Assembly: GCF_050624435.1 (NCBI RefSeq)
Contig: NC_134536.1
Coordinates: 127,914,758 to 127,978,757, forward strand
Reading direction: 5' to 3'
DNA from: Tenrec ecaudatus
Taxonomy: Eukaryota > Chordata > Mammalia > Afrosoricida > Tenrecidae
DNA length: 64,000 nucleotides
Shown: one piece after another, positions 1 through 10,365 of the stretch
How positions within the stretch are numbered: the stretch's first letter is position 1
How the letters are laid out: each line of letters starts with the position of its first letter
The notes under the pieces: model-generated
The model's input: only the letters and a program-made list of their open reading frames with translations
What the model was told of the DNA's origin: nothing
The model's database searches: none
Position numbers and translations under genes: made by a program

Positions 1-993
1 AGCACCCAGAGGAGCAGGAGCTTGGAGTGGGAAGTGCACCTGGGGGAGCCAAGGTGGCACCACTGAGAATTGATTTCCCGCCCAAGGCCCGTGCAGCCCG
101 AGCTGAAGAAAATACATATCTGAGCTGGGTTCTCTGGCAGGACTAGGGCACGTGACCCAGGAACTCCTGGCCACTGGCCGGGAGGTGGGCGGGGGTCCAG
201 CGAACAGGGTTGGGCCATTAGGGCATGGCAGGAGGGATAGCCTCTGGGTGACAGGCTTTCCTGGGGCCCCCAGTATGTTGATGTTCCCACAGATGCAGCC
301 ACCCAAGGACTCCGGCCCCCCTTCCTGTGGTGGAGGCCTGAATAAACAGGGGCGCACGCAGCTGCCTGGTGTGTACTCATGACCCCCACAGTATAAACTC
401 TGGCGTGTGTTTATGTTGTCTGGGTCTGCCCTGCTCGGAGAAGTCACACTATGCCAATTGTCACATGTGCACAGAAGCTGGATCCTTCCATGTGGTGGTG
501 GGAACAGGGGAGGGACCCGGGCCAAGTGGGTGATGATGGGGACAAGGCCCAGAGACCACTGGGACCGATGACTGGAGGGAGGAGGCAGAGTGCGGAGGAG
601 CTGCGAGCACAAAGGAGGTGAAGCTCTCCTCTCCTGTTCCTGGAACCGAAGCCCAAAAGCCTGGGGTTTCCCTGCCCTGCCTGAGCCTTGGGTCACTCTG
701 TGGCCTTCCCGAGCCAGCCTTGACCCCAGCCTCTGGGGTCATGGGGCCTAACCCATTAATGGGCTGACGATCGGCTCCACCAGGATTTTCTCAGATAAAC
801 TTTCTTCCTACCCTCTGCCTGTGAGACCCACGGACTGCACTGGGCTGGCTGTCCGAGCTCTGATGGGCAGCATCTCGTCGGAGTTCATCACCAGCTGCGA
901 GGCAGGACTGACCCTTTCCTCTTGACCCGGTGCATCCCCGGGGTGGGGGTGGAGGGGTGAGTAAGCAAACCGAGGTGATGGAGCCTGGGAGGA
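1..993. other. GC-rich unique sequence, no gene seen
   Basis: No domain-bearing frame, splice-bounded exon or known repeat could be recognised. Short open frames overlap on both strands, as expected in GC-rich non-coding DNA. Confidence 0.5.
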
Positions 994-1053
994 TCTGTGT
1001 CTAGCCTGGGGTTTGAACCTGGATCTCAGGCCAGAGCATCTATGCTCTAAAAG
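994..1053 (-). repeat. Possible MIR SINE fragment
   Basis: The block around 'gggtttgaacctggatctc' resembles the antisense tRNA-derived part of MIR, where 'gggttcgaatcc' lies in the B-box region. It is short and diverged, so a chance match is possible. Confidence 0.35.
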
Positions 1054-1361
1054 AGCCCTTCCAGGAAGGCCACTGCCTCTGGGGCAAAGGGGTGACTCGG
1101 TGCATCCGGCTGGCAGGTCTAGAGAGGTGAAAGCAGCGACACTCATATATGTACAAGGTAGAGCTTTATGTCAGCACGCAGTCAGTCTTGCACCATGAAG
1201 ACATCCTAGCCCCATCTGATGAAGTGCCTGGATCCGGAGCCTGCCAGCAGAGTGCTTCTCAGAGTCACATGGCTGCAGGCCGATGACGCAGACAGGAGAG
1301 GCGGGTGCCGGAAGGTTACAGGCTGCTTGGGTGCAGAGTCACATGGATCTCATGTCGGTGG

Positions 1362-1364
<3 letters not shown>

Positions 1365-1398
<34 letters not shown>
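1365..1398. repeat. (GT)n microsatellite
   Basis: An uninterrupted run of GT dinucleotides of about 17 units lies in otherwise unique sequence. Confidence 0.95.
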
Positions 1399-1400
<2 letters not shown>

Positions 1401-1401
<1 letters not shown>

Positions 1402-3840
1402 ACAGCTCTTAGCATCAGGAGGCACACCTGGGGGAGGGCCACCCCTGGATGCAGGCCCAGGGTCCCAGAAAGTAGGAAGGCAAAGGGGCAGAGAGAGAGG
1501 GCAGGGGTCCCTAGTGTCCCTCTTATAAGAAGGCCACGTCCCTAGGAGGTATCATCAGTCTGGGACCTGATGGACAGGTGGGAGTCCACTTCTGTACAAA
1601 TTCAAGTTGACATAAAATCTAGCGGCCGCACTTAGTTACCCTTGGAGTCAGACTCCCGAGTCAACTCTCTTTACATTAGACCAAAAACCGGGGTGGTGGA
1701 CAGGCACGGCCTCTGGGAGCCCCCCCGTGTGAACCTTCCTTCAGCTGTGGCCCTCAGGGAGCCCCTCTGGTGGGGAAGGTGCAGCACTGGTTTTGAGGAG
1801 CACCAGTAGACAAGGGAGTCCCAGGGATAAGTGATATTTTACAAGGCAGTTGCTGTTGAAGGAGTCCTAGTTCACGCTGAAGGTCACCTGGAGACACCAA
1901 AGAAAGTACAGACTGGCCACACCCCTGGGGGACGGGGTAGGCGGGGGCAGCAAGTGGAGCCAGAGGCTGCAGCCCTTGCTGAGGTCAATCCCTAAAGGCT
2001 TCCTGCAGGAGGGGCTGGCAGTCTGTGTGGGAAGATGTTGGGCTAAGTCAGAAAGCCAGAGCCGGAGTTTTCACCCTGCCCTGCGTAGGAAACAGGGCTC
2101 ATCTCTGACCACCCCCGCACCCCCCATGCCGGGTAGAATTGCCTGGGAGGGGCAGGTGGAACACAGGCGTGTGACAAGCATGCCACTGGGAGCCGAGCAC
2201 ATCTCGGGAATGACACCCAGGGAAAGTTATTTTAATCTGGGAAGTTGCCTGCACCTCCTGCCCATCCCAAAATAACCTGCTCCCAAGGAGCCTGTACCAT
2301 CCAGGACTGCCAGCGGCCAGGACGCGCCCGCTGCCTCCGAACTGAGGGGGCTGGTCTCCCTCCTCAGCCTGGGCCTCCTTGCTCAGATATGGGGTTGTCT
2401 GATACAGGGACTCTCTCCCCCCTCCCCTCAAATCAGGGTTCCCAGAAGGCGGGATTCCCCGAGGGCAGGACTGTGTCTTCCCTCAGACTAGGTGCTGCCC
2501 AGAACCCTTGGGGCTGTGAGCATGCCTTCCTGAGGGACCTGGGTGGATGAGCTAGCTCTAGGTGGGTTTCCTTTCCTGGCTGTGTCAGGGAGAGATCCTT
2601 CCACTGGAAAAATCAGATCTCCCGCCATGGTCACAAGTGCCTCTGACTGGGGGGGCTCACACAGGGCCTGGGCTGAGCCTGGCAGTGCCCAGCTGCCCTG
2701 CTGTCAGCCACATGGCCCTGACGGCGGGGGTTCACATGTCCCAGCATCAGCCAGCCACCTGCTGCCTCCTGCCTCCCAAAATAGGAGCGCAGAGGCCTTC
2801 TCCCATTACCAGCGGTGCGCCCACTGCCCTTGTCCTCAACTCGGGGCTCACCACCCCACGCCCCGATGCTTCGTGGGGATGGTGGGGAGGTCCGCCTCTA
2901 GTCCTGGCTTCACAGCTGGGTGACAGGATGTGGCCCAGGGGGGCTGTTCAGTTCCTGGGCCAGATACCAATTGGAGGAGGGGTCCTGTTGCAGCTCCCTG
3001 GCACTGGTACTAGCGTGCCACCATGGAGGGAATGCTGACTCTGAGAGACCCCTTTGGGTTTCCGAGCCTGCCACTGTTGATGGGCATCGGAAACCCAGTC
3101 GTCTTCCCTCGGAGCTGCCGGTGGTTTCGAACTGCCGAGCAACCGACCAGCCATGCAGGTCATAGGCCAACGCACAAGCACGGGAATGAATCTGTGCCAG
3201 GTGACGTGAGTTTCTAAAAACCACGTAGCCAGGAAGTGGTGTAGAGCTGGCCCGCGAGCCCAGGTCAGGCCGTATTTGTGTTCTCTCTTCTTGACATTTC
3301 CTTGTGAAGCTGTTCGACGTTCAGATGAGTAGAGAGAATCCAACCATGAACCCATCATTCCCCATGACCAAGAAAGAACAATGAGCGCTTTGCTGGATTG
3401 CTTCATCGTTGGGGGGCGGGGGGAGGGGCTGGAATACTTCGTAGTAAGTGATAGACATTAGGACTTCTTACCCCTAATCACTTCGAAGGCATCTCTAAAA
3501 AAAATTAAAAAGAGAGAGAAGAAAAACCACACCTCAATGTTCTGCACACATCAGCGTGTGCTTCCTAGAATATGACAACGTCCTCTTATCTTTGAATACA
3601 CAGCTCACATGCGCCTTCTGCCAATTGGCTCCAGCTTCTGACTATTCTTACACTGCTGGCGAGGGGGTGGGCAAGGGGCCGTGGGAGGTGGGAGGGATTG
3701 TGGGGGAGACCCAAGGGCATCTCTTGTGTCCCAGGTGGGATGGGGGCCATGCAGGAGCTGGCTCCCCGGGTGCTGGGGCCTGAGAGGAGACATGGCCAAA
3801 TAGCGGGGTGCCTTGGGGGCATGCTTTAATGCACGAGTCT
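1401..3840. other. Unique GC-rich sequence, no gene seen
   Basis: I see no recognisable repeat or coding exon. Long overlapping frames between 2.0 and 3.4 kb occur on both strands and carry no known motif. A short A-rich and GA-rich patch lies near 3490-3530. Confidence 0.5.
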
Positions 3841-3843
3841 GAG

Positions 3844-4140
3844 CTGCTCCATCCCCTGATCCACACACAGGTGTCCTCTACTCTGCTCCATCCCCTGCTC
3901 CACACACAGGTGTCCTCTACTCTGCTCCATGCCCTGCTCCACACACAGGTGTCCTCTGCTCCATCCCCTGCTCCACACACAGGTGTCCTCTGCTCCATCC
4001 CCTGCTCCACACACAGGTGTCCTCTACTCTGCTCCATCCCCTGCTCCACACACAGGTGTCCTCTACTCTGCTCCATCCCCTGTTCCACACACAGGTGTCC
4101 TCTGCTCCATCCCCTGCTCCACACACAGGTGTCCGCTACT
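3844..4140. repeat. 34/39-bp minisatellite, about 8 units
   Basis: The core 'ccacacacaggtgtcctct' occurs eight times. Successive copies are 34 or 39 bp apart; the longer unit carries a five-base insertion ('actct'-type) after 'gtgtcct'. Units are nearly identical apart from single substitutions such as 'gatcc' in the first copy, 'atgccc' in the third and 'tgttcc' in the seventh. The array is open on several frames of both strands only because the unit lacks stops, giving cysteine- and serine-rich or 'CVEQGMEQ'-like translations that are not evidence of a protein. Confidence 0.93.
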
Positions 4141-4893
4141 CCAGGCTCACACATCAAACAGCCCACCAACCCCTCAGTCCAAACAGGAGCAGGGGTGGGG
4201 AGGGATAGCGGAAAGGTCAGCTTATCCACCAGGCCCACACTCCCTTCCTCTTCAGCACCTGCAGGGAGGGAAGGGTTTGAGGGGCCTAGCGAGGAGGCTG
4301 CCTGGGAGGAGCCCCTGGCATGGAGTCCCGCAGCCTCTTTAGCAGGATTTTGCAGGAAGAGCCTGCGGGCCTGCCAGTGGCCAGTTAGGCTGGGGCTCTC
4401 TATGTTCCTTTCTTGCCCCACACCTGCTCTCCATCCTCAGTTGTAGGGGTGGGGGTTGGGGAAGAGACCCAGCGTAAGGAGGCAAAATCCAAGGTGACCT
4501 CTTGGTCTTCACTCCCGGCATCAGCTTGGGGACTCCAGACCCAGGGCTTGCTGGGAAGGACCCAGGAGAGAGTGGAGAACAAACCCCAGGGAAAAATACG
4601 GACCAAGGCTGCCAGACAAGTGTGTGCTGGGGGTGGGGGTGGGGAAGGGAGGTGGAGAGTGGAGAGTGTGTGGGGAGTGTGTGAAGGGCAGGGAGTCACC
4701 ATCAAAGGTTCCCCTAGGCTCCACTGCCTTACACTCAGTTGGGGGACCTGCTCCCTGCATGTGGCTGTGTACCCCAGCACTCTGCCATGCCCAGACTGCC
4801 CCCCACCAAGCCCAGACTGATTCCACAACACCAGACACCACAGGTGAGTCTTCTCTGCCTTTTTCCCGAAGCACCTGCCTAGAGCTGGCATAT
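4141..4893. other. Unique sequence with GT/GA-rich patches, no gene seen
   Basis: There is a G/T-rich patch near 4625-4690. No coding exon or known repeat was recognised. Confidence 0.45.
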
Positions 4894-5099
4894 AACACAA
4901 AAACAAACCCAACTCAACCCAACTCAACTGCTGCTGGTCTATAGGACAGGGTAGAACTGTCCCTGTGGGTTTTCTGAGACTGTACCTCTTTATGGCAGTA
5001 GAAAGCCTCATTTTTCTCCCGTGGAGCAGCTGGTGGTTACAAACCACTGACCTTGAGGTTAGCAGCCCAGTGCATAACGACTATACCACTGGGGCGCCT
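4894..5099 (-). repeat. AfroSINE-type SINE, nearly complete
   Basis: Antisense copy. Reading along the plus strand one meets the A-rich tail, the 'ctataggacagggtagaact' middle, the 'agaaagcctcatttttctcc' block, and the tRNA-like head ending in 'taccactggggcgcc'. The central 'aaagcctcat..tctcc' block marks a copy without the deletion known from the elephant/hyrax/sirenian subfamily. Copies of this kind recur throughout the window. Confidence 0.85.
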
Positions 5100-5450
5100 A
5101 TGGGCTGGCCTGAAGCAGGCACGTCATGAATGCAGCCTGCTGGCTTGACTGCCCCTGAAGGACCGGCCCTTCTGGCTGCAGCCCTGTCTTCCGGAACAGG
5201 GTGCAAGGACATGGCCTTGCTCAGCACGTCCCTCTGCAGGGTGTGCTGTCCTCAGGCCCAGTCACCCGCTTGCCTTGGGCAGTTACTCCGTGGCACTCAC
5301 AAAAAAACACCCCTTGGAGAAGCAGGTGCTTAGGACCCCATCCTGAAGGCTGAGAGAAGGAGCCCCCGGCTGTGGGGGAGGCACAGAAGCTGCCAGCGGG
5401 AAAGGGGAGACCCATGCCTTCACCTTGGTCCACTCTCAAAGCCACTAGCA

Positions 5451-5936
5451 CAGTGGTTCTCAACCTTCCTAATGCTGCGACCCTTTAAGGCAGTTCCTCG
5501 TGGTGTGGTGGCCCCCAACCAGAACATGATTTTCGTTGTTACTTCATTATTGTCTTTTGACTACTGTTACGATTCGCCATGTAAATATATCTGATAGGCA
5601 GGATGCCTTTTCATTGTTACAAATTGAACATCATTGAAGCATAGTGATTCGTCACACGACAATATGTAATTATATATTATGACATTTTTATTTCTAATGA
5701 CAAACCAATGAAATTTGGTCTTGGAGCATGGAGTAGCATAGGTAACAGTCTTCACGCCGGGTACTTGCAGGTGGGCGTATCTGCACGTGGGCGGATCCAC
5801 CTGGAGACGGATAGAGGAGCGGTGTCTCGGTTCCTAAGACCCTCAGAAACAGGTGTTTTCTGAGGATCTTACGAGACCCCTGTGAAAGGGTTGTTTGACC
5901 CCAAAGGAGTCGAACCCCACAGGTTGAGAAGCGCTG
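5451..5936. mobile_element. SPIN-like hAT non-autonomous element, 486 bp
   Basis: The left end 'cagtggttctcaaccttcc' and right end 'acaggttgagaagcgctg' are the inverted termini typical of SPIN elements (left cagtggttctcaacct, right aggttgagaaccgctg). The subterminal motifs 'gcgaccctttaaggcagtt' and 'gtgaaagggttgtttgacc' fit the same family. It has no transposase frame. The roughly 300-bp interior is longer than in the two short copies at 58 and 59.7 kb. The flanking 8-mers (cactagca and cgctggat) agree at only four positions, so the target duplication has decayed or one end has shifted. SPIN is known for horizontal transfer among tetrapods, including tenrecs. Confidence 0.82.
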
Positions 5937-6264
5937 CGCTGGATGGTGGACAGCTGGCAGGTGAGCTCTGGGGTGAAGGGACTCCTGCTGGGCCCTCTCC
6001 TTGGGCCTGGGGGAGAACGGTGAGGCTGCCCTCCACTTCACCGGCCGGCCTCTTTGCAGGCTCCTCCTGGGCGCTCTGCTTGTTCCCTACCCTGGCCATG
6101 CGGCCTAAAATAGGCTTCCCTTTTGGGTGAGGTTGGGGGGCTGGGCTCCTCCTTACTCATTCCCAGGCAAGCCCAGGTCCGGCTACTCACCAGCGGAGAT
6201 GGGCTGGGGCTGGCTCACGACGCCAGCTGGGCTTTCAGACATTTCGCCAGTAGGTTACCTCAAG
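5937..6264. other. Short unique stretch, no gene seen
   Basis: GC-rich sequence between a SPIN-like element and a SINE. Nothing else was recognised. Confidence 0.45.
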
Positions 6265-6405
6265 TCAACACTCAAAACCCCAAAGCAAACCCACTGACAT
6301 CAAGTAAATTCCACCTCTCAGCGATTCCGTAGGGCAGAGCCACCCTGAGCGGCTCCGTAGGGTCCCCGGGACTATACGTCTTTCTGGGAGCAGACTTCCT
6401 CACCT
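6265..6405 (-). repeat. Diverged AfroSINE-type fragment
   Basis: Antisense order is preserved: 'aaaccccaaagcaaaccc' tail, 'agtaaattcc' near the sense 'gaattgact' motif, 'gtagggcagagccaccc' middle, and 'ctttctgggagcagac'. The tRNA-like head is not visible. Confidence 0.6.
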
Positions 6406-6609
6406 GAGGGTGGCAGCGTGAAACTGACACTGGGAGACTAGCCACACCATGGAAACCAGCATCTGCAACAAATCAGGTGGCATTCCTGCAAACCAGTGGC
6501 TGCCAGCCCAAGGCTGGGTGTGCCCTGCACACAGGCCTCCTGGGTAGGGTCTCTTGGCGAGAGTGCTGGGGCTGGCAACCTGCCTCCTGGTTCGACCCAG
6601 GGAAGAGTG

Positions 6610-6880
6610 TAAGAGGCTGGATGTTAGCCCCCGACTCCCCCACATACAGGCCCCCATCCTAATCACCGGTGCCTGTGAATGTGACCTCACTTGGCAAAAG
6701 GGTCTTTGCAGAGGAAATTAAATTAGGGGTCTCCAGATGAGATCATCCTGGATGAAGGCGAACCTTCACATTCAATGACACTCCTTACAGGAGATGGAGG
6801 AGAAGGTGGGCTCAGACCGGGAAGATGCGGGACTGCCTAGGAGCACCAGGAGCTGGGCGAGGTGAGCGAGGATTCTTCCT
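6610..6880 (+). repeat. Ancient LTR-like mammalian repeat fragment
   Basis: The string 'ggtgcctgtgaatgtgacct' followed by 'gggtctttgcagaggaaatt' and 'gatgagatcatcctggat' matches a common mammalian-wide LTR repeat as I remember it. I am not certain of the family (MLT/MaLR-like). It is heavily diverged. Confidence 0.5.
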
Positions 6881-7519
6881 GAGAGCCGTGGGAGATGTGT
6901 GGGCTGGCTGGTTCTGTGACATCAGCTGTCCGGCCTCCAGGATGGGGAGAGAGGAAGGATGTGCTGCCCGTCACCAAGGCTGCGCTCCTTCTCTGAGGAA
7001 GCCCCAGGAGGGAAATCCTGGTGCCCACTGAGTGTCTAGAAGGGACCATGCCCTTAGCTTGAGGGTGAGGGTAGAGCTGAGTGGTCCCAGACTTGCACCC
7101 CCACTCCTGGGGGGACGGCCAGGGAGCAGAGCTGGACCATCCTTAGAAGACCATCGCCGTCACCCCCTCCCTTGCTTCTAGGGTCCCCTGGACAGAGAGG
7201 TGTGTCTATTTTATTCTGAAGGCTTGAAAGCTGGGGGCCCTGGACCAGGTTTCAGCTAAAGCTTTTCTCAGAGTCCAGGTGGAGTTCTGTGCCCCACTGC
7301 GTCTTCACCTGAGGGTGACTGATACCCACCGCCATTTGTTGCTGCTGCTGCGTTACATGGGCCCTCCTCGCCACCAGCTTCTAAGCCTTTCTCAGACACC
7401 CTCCGAAGAGACCCAGCTTTGCAGGGTCATCCCCACGGATTCGCTCAGACCCGCAGGGACCCTGCTTCCCTGTTTAGGATTCCCGTGAAGGTGAATTGTC
7501 ACGGAGCGGGGCAGTAGGC

Positions 7520-7585
7520 ATCCTTCTCCCTCGGAGACACTGGTGCCCTTGAACCACCGACCTTGGGATCCACAGCCCAAGGCAG
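7520..7585 (-). repeat. AfroSINE-type head fragment
   Basis: The pattern 'cttctccctcggagacactg' followed by 'cttgaaccaccgaccttggg' resembles the antisense head of the SINE, ending at the B-box-like 'ttgaaccaccgacctt'. Confidence 0.5.
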
Positions 7586-7629
7586 GTGGGTCAAGCACTG
7601 GACAACCAGATAAAAGGCAAAACCTCACA

Positions 7630-8060
7630 TTAGGGACAGCCACAGTGGTCCAGACACAGGATCGTGAGAGGTTGCTCGGGGTTGCAGGGAGAGGATGCAC
7701 CATATCCGTTAGGAGGCCGGAACAAGCTGCCACCATCTGGGCCGCTGGTCACAACAGAGCAGAAATCTATTCCCCTGAAGTTCTGAGGCTGGAAAGGTGA
7801 CGTGAAGGTGTTGGCCAGACCGGGCTCACTGGGACAGCCCTAGTGGAGCAGCCCTCTGGTGTTTCCCAGCTTCCTGCAGCTGCAGGCGGACCTTGGTGTG
7901 TAGCGGCATGTCCCAGGGCCATTTCCTCTCCTGTCTCTGTCTCCCTCACGTAGGTGGGCACAGAGCCCTCTCTGCTCTGGCCCGACTTCGTGCTGACATA
8001 ACTGGGAACATCTTCAAAGACCCCACCTCCAAGCAATGCCACCTTCACCAGAAGCAGGAA
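7630..8060 (-). repeat. Ancient LTR-like mammalian repeat fragment, antisense
   Basis: Contains 'cagaaatctattcccctgaa', 'ttctgaggctggaaaggtga', 'aaggtgttggccagacc' and 'atcttcaaagaccccacctc', in the order expected for the reverse of the repeat seen at 6.6 kb. The family name is uncertain. Confidence 0.5.
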
Positions 8061-8210
8061 GAGGGGGCTTCGACGTATCTTGGTGGGCGATGGAAGTCAA
8101 TCCTTGGCATGAGCTCACTGATACAGTGGGCCCCAACAAAGCAGGAGGGGGTGAGTGTGAGTGTCCAGGGGGGTGGGGCTAGGCCCAGGTCCTGTCCTCA
8201 CCCTAATTCC

Positions 8211-8244
8211 AGGATGAGGAGGAGGAGAAGGAGGAGGAGGAAGA
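8211..8244. repeat. (GGA)n-like purine tract
   Basis: Imperfect run of gag/gga/aag trinucleotides. Confidence 0.8.
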
Positions 8245-8589
8245 CACCCATGAAGGGAGCTGGGGCAGCGCCAGAGGGCGAGAGGTCAGCATTCTGGAAG
8301 GTGTGAGGGATGGTGTGTGAGGGGAAGGAGAAGGGGCTGAGGGTGCCCATTGCGTCCTTCTCTCCTGAGCCAGGGCAAGGGGGAGGTGGGCTCTCTGCCG
8401 CCTTCGCAGGCTTATCCCCACCACATGGAGCGAGTGACAGGAACACCTGGAGCGTCCTCAGCCCTTTGAGATGTTTTTGGGAGAGCCAAGGCCCCTCTAG
8501 GCCCAGCAGCAGGTGCCTATGGCTGTCAGCTGGGAGGCCGATCCTGGCATCATTTATGCCAGCGTCTACTGTAGCCGCAGTGTCCTCAT

Positions 8590-8690
8590 GCACCCCCATT
8601 CCACAGAGGAGGAGACTGAGCCTCAGGACCCTGAGAGGATGCCCCGAAGTCACACAGATAGGAAAGTGCCAAAGGCCAGGCCTCGTGCGA
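8590..8690 (-). repeat. MIR SINE fragment
   Basis: The antisense MIR core 'cattccacagaggaggagac' followed by 'tgagcctcaggaccctgag' and 'gaagtcacacagataggaa' corresponds to the MIR segment around 'cctcagtttcctcatctgt' and 'gtgtgaccttgg'. An old mammalian-wide repeat. Confidence 0.7.
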
Positions 8691-8699
8691 TTTAGAACT

Positions 8700-10155
8700 T
8701 GACAGGGAAGCGGGCTCCGGAGGAGAGAGCACCCTCTGCCGCCACCACCCCCCTCCACCCAGCTCCTCAGAGAGGTGGCTCCAGGAGGTTCAGGAGGAAG
8801 TGTGTGGGGCCTTCAGAGTCTTTGGGGGAGAAGCCCTGTGGATGCCTGGGGAGCCCTGGGACTGGGGGGTGGGGCAGGGCAGGGATGGAGGCAAAGAGGA
8901 GACTTCACTGGTGAGCACTGCGCAGTGCCTGAGGGTCTCCTGGAGGATTGATCGGAGCAACCTCATCACACAGCACCTGGCTCTGCAGACGAGCAGGCTC
9001 TGTGCGCAAACTCTGGAAGATTCTGCTCGTGTTGGGAGGCCCAGGAAGACAGTGGGGGCGTGAGGGGACATGAAGTTGGGGAACCTTATGCTCCGGGGGA
9101 ACCCAAAGAATTTCCTACGTACCCTTCAAAGTGAAGGTGGGGGCTTGGGTCATCATGGTGCCTCTGTGTGGGTGTCCTGGGCGAGGACACCCTCCCCCAT
9201 AGCTCGCTCTGGGGCCCCTACCCCTCAGCGGCTGCAAAGGTCCCAGGGCAGGAGGGCCTTCCATGATGTGGGGAATCCAGGAGGGGCACCAAGTGGGTGG
9301 TCAAGGGGGACAGGGAGGGTCCCCCAGGAAGTGGAAGCCTGCTAGCAGAGGGCTGGGGTAGGTCTGTTCCCAGGTCCTGCCTGCCCTGGCCCATGGGCCA
9401 CTCTGGGTCCCAGAACACCTCAACCCTTCGGACTCAGCTTTTCCAAGTGGGAAATGATGAAATCTTTCTGGAAAGTTGACATTCCCAGGCTTTGTGGGCA
9501 CATCTGACAAGCGGAAACCTGAGCCCTGTGGGCAGGCAGGGGTCCGGCGGCAGGGAGCGGAGGCACCAGTTCTGGGACAGAGCCTGGGAAGCCACAACAA
9601 AGCTGTGGTGGAGAGTCTGCTGCTGGGGGCAGCCCCGTGGGGCAGGGGGGCAGCCGAGCCACTGAAACAGCTTCCAGATGGTCTCCCGTGTCTGCCCGAG
9701 GCCCCCCTACCCCCCAACCCCCACGACTGCCCTCACCTAGCCACTGGGGGCCGCAGTGACAGCAGCCAGACCCTTGGTTCTCCTTTCACTCACTCAAGAC
9801 CACCGTCCTCCCGGTACCTGCAAGGCCCCACGTGGTCCTTCCCCCCTTAGTCCTCAGACGGGCAGGGCACATGGTCACCTCGGGGCTCCATGGTCTCACC
9901 TGTGTGTTCCTCCCCACCTGTCCACACAGCTTCACACATGACCTTCGTTCTCAGCGAGGCTGTCCCGGGTCTCTCCAGTAGCACTGTTGCCTGGCCTCCC
10001 GCTCCCCACTGCGTATCTCTTCTGTCCAACTCCGGCCACATCCTAATATCTCAACTGAGGACCTGCTTATCTCATCAGTTGTCTGTGAACACTGTCTCCC
10101 CTGTCCCTGCATCTGAGATCCAGGGACAGGGCCGTTGTCCCTCATGACTAGCACA
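8700..10155. other. Unique GC-rich sequence, no gene seen
   Basis: A possible MIR piece lies near 9425-9480 ('ggactcagcttttccaagtg'). No coding exon or strong motif was recognised. Confidence 0.45.
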
Positions 10156-10159
10156 GTGG

Positions 10160-10365
10160 CTGCTCTACGTGTGCTCACTGCCACCGAGTCGAGGCTGGCT
10201 CACAGCGGCCCTCTAGGACAGGGTAGAACTGTCCCTGTGGGTTTCAGAGACGGTGACTCTTCACGGGAGTTGAAAGGCCTGCCTTTCTCCCGAGGAGCCG
10301 CTGGTGACTGTGACCTGCTGACCTCGTGGTTGGCACCCAGCACATCACCACTCCTCCTACAGAGT
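10160..10365 (-). repeat. AfroSINE-type SINE
   Basis: Antisense: 'cactgccaccgagtcgaggc', 'ctaggacagggtagaact', 'gggtttcagagacggtgact', 'gcctttctcccgaggagcc' and 'tgacctgctgacctcgtgg' follow in canonical order. The last bases of the head are eroded. Confidence 0.82.

Noticed and set aside
3648..4421. 257-codon minus-strand frame and overlapping plus-strand frames
   Set aside because: Most of the length comes from the minisatellite; both strands are open and no domain is visible.
7320..7360. Short CTG/TGC trinucleotide patch
   Set aside because: Only about four units ('tgctgctgctgc'); too short to matter.
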